This document shows positions 51,701 through 63,117 of a DNA stretch of 64,000 nt, in pieces; position 1 is the stretch's first letter; every line of letters begins with the position of its first letter. Made by a program: the position numbers and the translations under genes. The DNA is from Posidonia oceanica (taxonomy: Eukaryota > Streptophyta > Magnoliopsida > Alismatales > Posidoniaceae): NCBI GenBank assembly GCA_037176725.1, contig JAZBRS010000074.1, positions 66,592,001-66,656,000 on the forward strand, given 5' to 3'. Below the pieces are notes generated by a model. The model was given only the letters and a program-made list of their open reading frames with translations. It did not search any database and was not told where the DNA came from.

Positions 51701-53470
51701 CCGGTCTATAAGTCCGTAACTTATCATCCAACCTATGCGGTCGATGGGTCCGAAGCCTATCCTTTCTGGTCGATAAGTCCGAAACTTATCATCCAACCTC
51801 TGCGGTCGATGGGTCCGAAACCTATCCTTTCCGGTCGATAAGTCCGTAACTTATCATCCAACCTTTGCGGTCGATGGGTCCAAAACCTATCCTTTCCGGT
51901 CGATAAGTACGTAATTTATCATCCAACCTTCACGGTCGATGGGTCCGAAACCTATCCTTTCCGGTCGATAAGTCCGTAACTTAACTTCCAACCTCTGTGG
52001 TCAATGAGTTCGAAACCTATCCTTTCCGGTCGATAAGTCCGTAACTTATCATCCAACCTTTGCTGTCGATGGGTCCGAAACCATCCCTTTCCGGTGGATA
52101 AGTCCGAAACTTATCATCCAACCTTCGCGGTCGATGGGTTCGAAACCTATCCTTTCCGGTCGATAAGTCCGTAACTTATCATCCAACCGTTGCGGTCGAT
52201 GGGTCCGAAACCTATCCGTTCCAGTCGATAAGTCCGAAACTTATCATCCAACCTTTGCGGTCGATGGGTCCGAAAGCTATCCTTTCCGGTCGATAAGTCC
52301 GAAACTTTTCATGCAACCTTTGCGGTCGATAGGTATGAAACCTATCCTTTCTGGTCGATAAGTCCGTAACTTATCATCCAACCTTTGCGGTCGTTGGGTA
52401 CGAAACCTATCCACTCTGGTGGATAAGTCCGTAACTTATCATCCAACCTTTGCTGTCGTTGGGTCCGAAACATATCCTTTCCGGTTGAAAAGTCCGAAAC
52501 ATATCATCCAGCCTTTGCGGTCGATAGGTCCGAAACCTATCCTCTACGGTCGATAAGTCCGTAACTTATCAACCAACCTTTGCGATCGACGGGTCCGAAT
52601 CCTATCCGTTATAGTCAATAAGTCCGTAACTTATCGTCCAACCTTTGCGGTCGATGGGTCCGAAGCCTATCCTTTCTGGTCGATAAGTCCGTAACTTATC
52701 ATCCAACCTCTGCGGTCGATGGGTCCGAAACCTATCCTTTCCTGTCGAAAAGTCCGTAACTTATCATCCAACATTTGCGGTCAATGGGTCCGAAACCTAT
52801 CCTTTCCGGTCGATAAGTCCGTAACTTATCATCCAACCTTTGCGGTCATTGGGTCCGAAACCAATCCGTTCCGATCGATAAGTCTGAAACTTATCATCCA
52901 ACCCTTGCGGTCGATGGGTCCAAACCCTATCCTTTCCGATCGATAAGTCCGTAACTTAACATCCAACCTTTGCGGTCGATAGGTTCGAAACCTATCCTTT
53001 CCGATCGATCAGTCTGTAACTTACCTTCCAACCTTGGCGGTCGATGGGTCCGAAACCTATCCTTTCCGGTCGATAAGTCCGTAACTTATCATCCAACCGT
53101 TGCGGTCGATGGGTTCGAAACCTATCCTTTCCAGTCGATAAGTCCGTAATTTATCATCCAACCTAGGCGATCGATGGGTCCGAAACCTTTCCTTTCCGAT
53201 CGATAAGTCCGTAACTTATCATCCAACCATTGCGGTCGATGGGTCCGAAACCTATCCTAACCGGTCGATAAGTCAGAAACTTATCATCCAACCTTTGCAG
53301 TCGATGGGTCCAAAACCTATCCTTTCCGTTCGATAAGTCCGTAACTTATCATCCAACCTTTGCAGTCGATGGGTCCGAAACCTATCCTTTCCAGTCGATA
53401 AGTCCGAAACTTATCATCCAACCTTTGCGGTCGATCGGTCCGAAACCTACCCTTTCCGGTCGATAACTCC
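48740..53470. repeat. Block B3: third, more diverged copy of block B
   Basis: Markers match B2 at +10,076 bp on the left ('aatcctctcc' near 38,852 and 48,928) and +10,271 bp on the right (42,448 and 52,719), a net gain of three dimers. A 585-bp (nine-dimer) duplication is visible at 51,043 and 51,628. An A-A-B doublet lies at 50,627-50,698. By eye, differences from B2 are clearly more frequent than those between B1 and B2, so this copy is older. Confidence 0.8.
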
Positions 53471-56400
53471 GAAACTTATCATTCAACCTTTGCGGTCGAT
53501 TGGTCCGAAACCTATCCATTCCGGTCGATTAGTCCGAAACTAATCATCCAACCTTTGGGTCGTTGGGTCCGAAACCTATCCTTTCCAGTCGAAAAGTCCG
53601 AAACTTATCATCCAGCCTTTGCGATCGATAGGTCCGAAACCTATCCTCTCCGGTCGATAAGTCCTTAACTTATCATCCAACCTTTGCGGTCGATGGGTCC
53701 GAATCCTATCCGTTCCAGTCGATAAGTCCGTAACTTATCATCCAACCTTTGCGGTCGATGGGTCCGAAGCCTATCCTTTCTGGTCGATAAGTCCGTAACT
53801 TATCATCCAACCTCTGCGGTCGATGGGTCCAAAACCTATCCTTTCCTGTCGAAAAGTCCGTAACTTATCATACAACATTTGCGGTCAATGGGTCCGAAAC
53901 CTATCCTTTCCGGTTGATAAGTCCGTAACTTATCATCCAACCTTTGCGGTCATTGGGTCCGAAACCAATCCTTTCCGATCGATAAGTCTGAAACTTATCA
54001 TCCAACCTTTGCTGTCGATGGTACAAAACCGATCCTTTCCGGTCGATAAGTCCGTAACTTATCAACCACCCTTTGTGGCCGATAGGTCCGAAACCTATCC
54101 TTTCCGATCGATAAGTCCGTAACTTACCATCCAACCTTTGCAGTCGATGGGTCCGAAACCTATCCTTTCCGGTCGATAAGTCCGTAACTTATCACACAAC
54201 CTTTGCGGTCGTTGGGTTCGAAACCTATCCTTTCTAGTCGATAAGTCCGAAAGTTATCATCCAACCTTTGCGGTCGATGGGTCCGAAACCTATCCTTTCC
54301 GGTTGATATGTCCGTAACATATCATCCAACCTCAGCGGTCGATGAGTTCGAAACCTATCCTTTCCGGTCGATAAGTCCGAAACTGTTCATCCAACCTTTG
54401 TGGTCGTTGGTTCCGGAACCTATCCTTTCCGGTCGATTAGTCGGAAACTTATCATCCAACCTTTGCAGTCGATGGGTCCATATCCTATCCTTTCCGGTCG
54501 GTAAGTCCGTAACTTATCATCCTACCTTTGCGGTCGATAGGTCCGAAACCTATCCTTTCCGGTCGATTAGTACGGAACTTATCATCCAACCTATGGGTCG
54601 ATGGGTCTGAAACCTATCCTTTCCGGTCGATCAGTCCGAAACTTATCATCCAACCTTTGCAGTCGATAGGTCCGAAACCTATCCTCTCCGGTCAATAAGT
54701 CTGTAACTTATCTTCCAACCTTTGCGGTCGATGGGTCCGGAACCAATCCTTCCCGGTCGATAAGTCCGAAACTTATCATCCAACCTTTGCAGTCGATAGG
54801 ACCGCAACCTATCCTTTTCGGTCGATAAGTCCGAAACTTATCATCCAACCTTTGCGGTCGATGGGTCCGAAACCTATCCTTTCTGGTCGATAAGTCCGAA
54901 GCTTATCATCCAACCTTTGCGGTCGATAGGTCCGAAACCTATCCTTTCCGGTCGATAAGTCCGTAACTTATCATCCAACCTTTGCGGTCGATAGGTCCAA
55001 AACCTATCCTTTCTGGTCTACATATCCACAACTTATCATCCAACCTTTGCGGTCGTTGGGACCGAAGCCTATCCTTTCTGGTCGATAAGTCCGTAACTTA
55101 TCATCCTACCTCTACGGTCGCTGGGTCCGAAACCTATCCTATCCGGTCGATAAGTCCGTAACTTATCATCCAAGCTTTGCGGTCGTTGGGTCCGAAACCT
55201 ATCCTTTCCGGTTGATAAGTCCGTAACTTATCATCCAACCTTTGCGGTCATTGGGTCCGAAACCGATCCATTCCGGTCGATATGTCTGAAACTTATCATC
55301 CAACCTTTGCGGTCGATGGGTCCAAAACCTATACTTTACGGTCGATAAGTCCGAAACTTATCATCCAACCTTTGCAGTCGATAGGACCGAAACCTATCCT
55401 TTCCGGATGATAAGTACGAAACTTATCATCCAACCTATGCGGTCGATGGGTCCGAAACCTAACCTATCCGGTCGATAAGTCCGAAACTTATCATCCAACC
55501 TTTGCGGTCGATAGGTCCGAAACCGATCCTTTCCGGTCGATAAGTCCGAAATTATCATCCAAACTTTGTGGTCGTTACGTCCGAAACCTATCCAATCTGG
55601 CCAACATATCCTTAACTTATCATCCAACCTTTGTGGTCGAGGGGTCCGAAACCTATCCTTTCCGGTCGATAAGTCCGTAGCTTATCATCCAACCTTTGCG
55701 GTCGATGGGTCCGAAAACTATCGTTTCCGGTCGGTAAGTCCGAAACTTAACATCTAACCATTGTGGTCGATAGGTCCGAAACCTATCCTTTCTGGTCGAT
55801 AAGTCCAAAACTTATCATCCAACCTTTGCAGTCGATGGGTCCGAAACCAATCATTTCCGGTCGATAAGTCCGAAACTTATCATACAAGCATTGCGGTCGA
55901 TAGGTCCGAAACCTATCCTTTCCGGTCGATAAGTCCGTAACTTATCGTCCAACCTTTGCGGTCGATGGGTCCGAAACCTATCCTTTTCGGTCGATAAGTC
56001 AGTAATTTATCATCCAACCATTGCGGTCGATGGGTCCGAAACCTATCCTTTCGGTCGATAAGTCCGTAACATATCATCCAACCTCTGCGGTCAATGAGTT
56101 CGAAACCTATCCTTTCCGGTAGATAAGTCTGTAACTTATCATCCAACCTTTGCGGTCGATGGGTCCGAAACCCACCCTATCAGGTCGATAAGTCCGAAAC
56201 TTATCATCCAACCTTTGCGGTCGATCGGTTCAAAACCTATCCTTTCCAGTCGATAAGTCCGTAACTTATCATCCAACCGTTGCTGTCGATGGGTCCGAAA
56301 ACTATCCTTTCCAGTCGATAAGTCAGAAACTTATCATCCAACCTTTGCGGTCGATGGGTCCGAAACCAATCCTTTTCGGTCGATAAGTCCGAAACTAATC

Positions 56401-57895
56401 CTCCAACCTTTGTGGTCGATAGGTCTGAAACCTATCCTTTCCTGTCGATGAGTCCGAAACGTATCATCCATCCTTTGCGGTCGATAAGTCCGAAACTTAT
56501 CATCCAACCGTTGCGGTCGATGGGTTCAACACCTATCCTTTCTGGTCGATAAGTCCGTAACTTATCATCCAACCGTTGCTGTCGCTGGGTCCGAAACCTA
56601 TCCATTCCTGTCAGTAAGTCCGAAACTTATCATCCAACCTTTGCGGTCGATGGGTCCGAAACCAATCCTTTTCGGTCCATAAGTCCGAAACTTATCATCC
56701 AACCTTTGTGGTCGATAGGTCCGAAACCTATCCTTTCCGGTCGATAAGTCCGAAACTTATCATCCATCCTTTGCGGTCGATGGGTCCGAAACCTATCCTT
56801 TCCGGTCGATAAGTCCGAAACTTATCATACAACCTTTGCGGCCGATAGGTCCGAAACCTATCCATTCCGGTCGATAAGTCCGTAACTTATCATCCAACCT
56901 TCGCGGTCGATGGGTCCGAAACCTATCCTTTTCGGTCGATAAGTCCGAAACTTATCATCCAACCTTTGCGGTCGATAGGTCCGAAACCTATCCATTCCGG
57001 TCGATTAGTCCGAAACTTATCATCCAACCTTTGCGGTCGATGGGTCCGAAACCTATCCTTTCCGGTCGATAAGTCCAAAACTTATCATCCAACCTTTGCG
57101 GTCGATAGGTCCGAAACCTATCCTCTCCGGTCGATAAGTCCGTAACTTATCATCCAACCTTTGCGGTCGATGGGACCAAAACCTATCCTTTCCGGTCGAT
57201 AAGTCCGTAACTTATCATCCAACCTCTGCGGTCGATGGGTCCGAATCCTATCCTTTCTGGTCGATAAGTCCGTAACTTATCATCCAACCTCTACGGTCGA
57301 TGGGTCCGAAACCTGTCCTTTCCGGTCGCTAAGTCCGTAACTTATCATCCAACCTTTGCGGTCGTTGGGTCCGAAACCTATCCTTTCCGGTCGTTAAGTC
57401 CGTAACTTATCATCCAACCTTTGCGGTCGATGGGTCCGAAACCTATCGTTTCAGGTCGATAAGTCCGAAACTTAACATCCAACCATTGTGGTCGATAGGT
57501 CCGAAACCAATCCTTTCCGGTCGATAAGACCGAAACTTATCATCCAACCTTTGCGGTCGATGGGTCCGAAACCAATCATTTCCGTTCGATAAGTCCGAAA
57601 CTTATCATACAACCTTTGCGGTCGATAGGTCCGAAACCTATCCTTTCTGGTCGATAAGTCCGTAACTTATCATCCAACCTTTGCGGTCGATGGGTCCGAA
57701 ACCAGTCCTTTTCGATCGATAAGTCCGTAATTTATCATCCAACCATTGCGGTCGATGGGTCCGAAACCTTTTCTTTCCGGTCGATAAGTCCGTAACTTAT
57801 CATCCAACCACTGCGGTCAATGAGTTCGAAACCTATCCTTTCCGGTCGATAAGGCCGTAACTTATCGTCCAACCTTTGCGGTCGATGGGTCCGAA
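53471..57895. repeat. Block C2: second full C-type block
   Basis: This follows B3 as C1 follows B2, so B2-C1 and B3-C2 form a tandem pair of roughly 10-kb units. It contains the C markers 'cctatgggtcg' (about 54,588), 'ggtctacatatcc' (about 55,017), 'gaaattatcatcc' (about 55,549) and 'cctttcggtcg' (about 56,046). It has a private one-base loss at 'cgatggtacaaaacc' (about 54,017). Its right end passes into E without a sharp break. Confidence 0.8.
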
Positions 57896-60800
57896 ACCTA
57901 CCCTTTCCGGTCGATAAGTCCGAAACTTATCATCCAACCTTTGCGGTCGATGGGTTCAAAACCTATCCTTTCCGGTCGATAAGTCCGTAACTTATCATCC
58001 AACCGTTGCTGTCGATGGGTCCGAAACCTATCCGTTCCAATCGATAAGTCCGAAACTTATCATCCAACCTTTGTGGTCGATAGGTCCGAAACCTATCCTT
58101 TCCGGTCAATAAGTCCGAAACTTATCATCCAGCCATTGCGGTCGATGGGTCCGAAACCTAACCTTTCCGGTCGATAAGTCCGAAACTTATCATCCAACCT
58201 TTGCGGTCGATAGGTCCGAAACCTATCCTCTCCGGTCGATATGTCCGTAAATTATCATCCAACCTTTGCGGTCGATGGTTACGAAACCTATCCTTTCCGG
58301 TCGATAAGTCCGTAACTTAACATCCAACCTCTGCGGTCGACGGGTCCGAAGTCAATCCTTTCTGGTCGACAAGTCCGTAACTTATCAACCAACCTCTACG
58401 GTCGATGGGTCCGAAACCTATCCTTTCCGGTCGATAAGTCCGTAACTTATCATCCAACCTTTGCGGTCGTTGGGTCCGAAACCTATCCTTTCCGGTCGAT
58501 AGGTCCGTAACTTATCATCGAACCTTTGCGGTCGTTGGGTCCGAAACCTATCCTTTCGGATCGATAAGTCTGAAACCTTTCATCCAACCTTTGCGTACGA
58601 TGGGTCTAAAACCTAACCTTTCCGGTCGATAAGTCTGTAACATAACATCCAACCTTTGCTGTCGATAGGTCCGAAACATATCCTTTCCGATCGATAAGTC
58701 CGTAACTTATCATCCAACCTTTGCGGTCGTTGGGTCCGAAACCTATCCTTTCTGGTCGTTAAGTCCGTAACTTATCATCCAACCTTTGCGGTCGATGGGT
58801 CCGAAACCTATCGTTTCAGGTCGATAAGTCCGAAACTTAACATCCAACCATTGTGGTCGGTAGGTCCGAAACCAATCCTTTCCGGTCGATAAGTCCGAAA
58901 CTTATCATCCAACCTTTGCGGTCGATGGGTCCGAAACCAATCATTTCCGTTCGATTAGTCCGAAACTTATCATACAACCTTTGCGGTCGATAGGTCCAAA
59001 ACCTATCCTTTCCGGTCGATAAGTCCGTAACTTATCATCCAACCATTGCGGTCGATGGGTCCGAAACCTATTCTTTCCGGTCGATAAGTCCGTAACTTAT
59101 CATCCAACCACTACGGTCAATGAGTTCGAAACCTATCCTTTCCTGTCGATAAGGCCGTAACTTATCGTCCAACCTTTGCGGTCGATGGGTCCAAAACCTA
59201 CCCTTTCCGGTCGATAAGTCCGAAACTTATCATCCAACCTTTGCGGTCGATGGGTTCAAAACCTATCCTTTCCGGTCGATAAGTCCGTAACTTATCATCC
59301 AACCGTTGCTGTCGATGGGTCCGAAACCTAACCTTTCCAGTCGATAAGTCCGAAACTTATCATCCAACCTATGTGGTCAATAGGTCCGAAACCTATCCTT
59401 TCCGGTCAATAAGTCCGAAACTTATCATCCAGCCTTTGCGGTCGATGGGTCCGAAACCTAACCTTTCCGGTCGATAAGTCCGAAACTTATCAAACAACCT
59501 TTGCGGTTGATAGGTCCGAAACCTATCCTTTCCGATCGATAAGTTCGTAACATAACTTCCAACCTTTGCGGTCGATGGGTCCGAAACCTATCCTTTCCGG
59601 TCGAGAAGTCCGATACTTATCAACCAACCTTTGCAGTCGATAGGTCCGAAACCTATCCATTCCGGTCGATTTGTCCAAAACTTGTCATCCAACCTTTGCG
59701 GTCGATGGATCCGAAACCTATCCTTTCTGGTCGATAAGTCCGAAACTTATCATCCAACCTTTGCGGTCGATAGGTCCGAAACCTATCCTCTCCGGTCGAT
59801 AAGTCCGTAACATATCATCCAACCTTTGCGGTCGATGGGTCCGAAACCTATCCTTTCCGGTCGATAAGTCCGTAACTTAACATCCAACCTCTGCGGTCGA
59901 TGGGTCCGAAGTTTATCCTTTCTGGTCGATAAGTCCATAACTTATCAACCAACCTCTACGGTCGATGGGTCCGAAACCTATCCTTTCCGGTCGATAAGTC
60001 CGTAACTTGTCATCCAACCTTTGCGGTCATTGGGTCCGAAACCTATCCATTCCGGTCGATAAGTCCGTAACTTATCATCGAACCGTTGGCGTCGTTGGGT
60101 CCGAAACCTATCCTTTCCGATCGATAAGTCTGAAACCTTTCATCCAACCTTTGCGTACGATGGGTCTAAAACCTATCGTTTCCGGTCGATAAGTCTGTAA
60201 CATTACATCCAACCTTAGCTGTCGATTGGTCTGAAACATATCCTTTCCGATCGATAAGTCCGTAACTTACCATCCAACCATTGCGATCGATGAGTCCGAA
60301 ACCTATCCTTTCCGGTCGTTAAGTCCATAACTTATCATCCAACCTTTGCGGTCGATGGGTTCGAAACCTATCCTTTCAAGTCGATAAGTCCGTAACTTAT
60401 CATCCAACCTTTGCGGTCGATGGGTCCGAAACCTATCCTTTCCGGTCGATAAGTCTGAAACCTTTCATCCAACCTTTGCCGACGATGGGTCTAAAACCTA
60501 TCCTTTCTGGTCGATAAGTCCGTAACTTAACATCCAACCTTTGCTGTCGATAGGTCCGAAACATATCCTTTCCGATCGATAAGTCAGTAACTTACCATCC
60601 AACCTTTGCGATCGATGGGTCCGAAACCTATCCTTTCCGGTCGCTAAGTCCGTAACCTATCATCTAACCTTTGCGGTCGATGGGTTCGAAACCTATGCTT
60701 TCTAGTCAATAAGTCCGTAACTTATCATCCAACCTTTGTGGTCGATAGGTCCGAAACCTATCCTTTCCGGTTGACAAGTCCGAAAACTTCATCCAACCAT

Positions 60801-61480
60801 TGCGGTCGATGGGTCCGAAACCTAACCTTTCCGGTTGATAAGTCCGTAACTTATCATCCAACCTTTGCGGTCGATGAGTTCGAAACCTATCCTTTCCGGT
60901 CGATAAGTCCGTAACTGATCATCCAACCTTTGCAGTCGTTGGGTCCGAAACCTATCCTTTCCGGTCGATAAGTCCGAAACTTATCGTCCAACCTTTGCGA
61001 TCGATGGGTCCGAAACCCATCCATTCCGGTCGATAAGTCTGAAACTTGTCATCCAACCTTTGTGGTCGAAAGGTCCAAAACCTAACCTTTCCGGTCGATA
61101 AGTCCGAAACTTATCATCCAACCTTTGAGGACGATGGGTCCGAAACATATCATCCAACCTATGCGGTTTATGGGTCCAAAACCTATCCTTTCCGGTCGAT
61201 AAGTCCGAAACTTAACATCCAACCTTTGCGGTGGATGGGTTCAAAACCTATCCTATCCGGTCGATAAGTCCGTAACTTATCATCCAACTGTTGCGGTCGA
61301 TGGGTTCGAAACCTATCCTTTCCAGTCGATAAGTCCGAAACTTATCATCCAACCATTGCGGTCGATGTGTCCGAAACTTATCTTCCAACCGTTGCGGTCG
61401 ATGGGTTCAAAACCTATCCTTTCCGGTCGATAAGTCTGTAACTTATCACCCAACTGTTGCGGTCGATGGGTCCGAAACCT
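57896..61480. repeat. Block E: A-like block with 21- and 24-dimer spacing
   Basis: 'cgtttcagg' at 57,447 and 58,812 are 1365 bp (21 dimers) apart. Further on the offset becomes 1560 bp (24 dimers: 58,568 and 60,128). A third 'gtctgaaacctttc' lies 325 bp (five dimers) later, at 60,453. The variants resemble the second half of the A unit ('gtctgaaacctttc', 'ttaccatccaacc') but are more divergent than the A copies are from each other. Near 60,787 there is a one-base loss, 'gaaaacttcatcc'. Confidence 0.75.
61129..61164. other. Hybrid half-unit: B-type left, A-type right
   Basis: This 36-bp half starts with the B-type 'cgatgggtccg' and continues with the A-type 'catatcatccaacc'. It therefore switches within the core 'gtccgaaac' that both halves share. 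It is followed by an ordinary B-half (61,165-61,193). A second example is 61,360-61,395. Both sit at the E/A' border. Confidence 0.75.
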
Positions 61481-63117
61481 ATCCTTTCCGGTTGATAAGT
61501 CCGAAACATATCATCCAACCTTTGTGGTCGATAGGTCCGTAACCTATCCTTTCCGGTCGATAAGTCCGAAACTTATCATCCAACCTTTGCGGTCGACGGG
61601 TACGAAACCTATCCTTTCCGGTTGATAAGTCCGTAACTTATCATCCAACCTTTGCGGTTGATGACTTCGAAACCTATACTTTCCGGACGATAAGTCTGTA
61701 ACTTATCATCCAACCTTCGCGGTCGATGGGTCCGAAACCTATCCTTTCCGGACGATAAGTCCGAAACTTATCATCCAACCTTTGAGGTCGATGGGTCCGA
61801 AACCTATCCTTTCCGGTTGATAAGTCCGTAACTTATCATCCAACCTCAGCAGTCGATGAGTTCGGAACCTATCCTTTCCTGTCGATAAGTACGTAACTGA
61901 TCATCCAACCTTTGCGGTCGTTGGGTCCGAAACCTATCCTTTCCGGTCGATAAGTCTGAAACTTATCATCCAACCTTTGCAGTCGATGGGTCCAAAACCT
62001 ATCCTTTCCGGTCGATAAGTCCGTAACTGATCATCCAACCTTTGCGGTCGTTGGGTCCGAAACCTATCATTTCCGGTCGATAAGTCCGAAACTTATCATC
62101 CAACCTTTGCGATCGATGGGTCCGAAACCTATCCTTTCCGGTCGATAAGTCCGAAACTTATCATCCAACCTTTGTGGTCGATAGGTCCAAAACCTAACCT
62201 TTCCGGTCGATAAGCCCGAAACATATCATCCAACCTTTGAGGTCGATGGGTCCGAAACCGATCCTTTCCGGTTGATAAGTCCATAACTTATCATCCAACC
62301 TCTGCAGTCGATGAGTTCAAAACCTATCCTTTCCGGTCGATATGTACGTAACTGATCATCCAACCTTTGCGGTCGTTGGGACCGAAACCAATCCTTTCCG
62401 GTCGATTAGTCCGTAACTTATCATCCAACCTTTGCGGTCGATAGGTCCGAAGCCTATCCTTTCGGGTCGATCAGTACGAAACTTATCATCCAACGTATGG
62501 GTCGATGGGTCCAAAACCGATCCTTTCCGGTCGACAAGTCCGAAACTTATCATCCAACCTTTGTAGTCGCTTGGTCCGAAACCTATCCTCTCCGGTCGAT
62601 AAGTCTGTAACCTATCATCCAACCTTTGCGGTCGAAGGGTCCGAAACCTATCCATTCTGGTCGATAAGTACGAAACTTATCATCCAACCTGTGCAGTCGA
62701 TAGCACCGAAACCTATCCTTTCAGGTCGATAAGTCCGAAACATATCATCCAACCTTTGCGGTCGATGGGTCCGAAACCTATCCTTTCCGGTCGATAAGTC
62801 CGAAAATTATCTTCCAACCTTTGCGGCCGATAGGTCCGAAACCTATCCTTTCCGGTCGATAAGTCCGAAACTTATCATACAACCTTTGCGGCCGATAGGT
62901 CCGAAACCTATCCATTCCGGTCGATAAGTCCGTAACTTATCATCCAACCTATGCGGTCGATGGGTCCGAAACCTATCCTTTCCGGTCGATAAGTCTGTAA
63001 CAAATCATCCAACCTTTGCGGTCGATGGGCCCGAAACCTATCGTTTCAGGTCGATAACTCCGAAACTTAACATCCAACCATTGTGGTCGATAGGTTCGAA
63101 ACCTATCCTTTCTGGCC
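61481..63117. repeat. Block A': isolated, diverged relative of the A unit
   Basis: The marker order matches A1 from about 2650 to 4240: 'cagtcgatgag' at 61,850, 'cgtatgggtcg' (about 62,494), 'ctttgtagtcgcttgg' (about 62,562), 'aaaattatcttcc' (about 62,803) and 'gggcccgaaacc' (about 63,027). It differs from A1-A7 at many more sites than they differ from each other, and near 62,870-62,980 it has its own dimer rearrangement. It may preserve an earlier state of the A unit. Confidence 0.78.
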
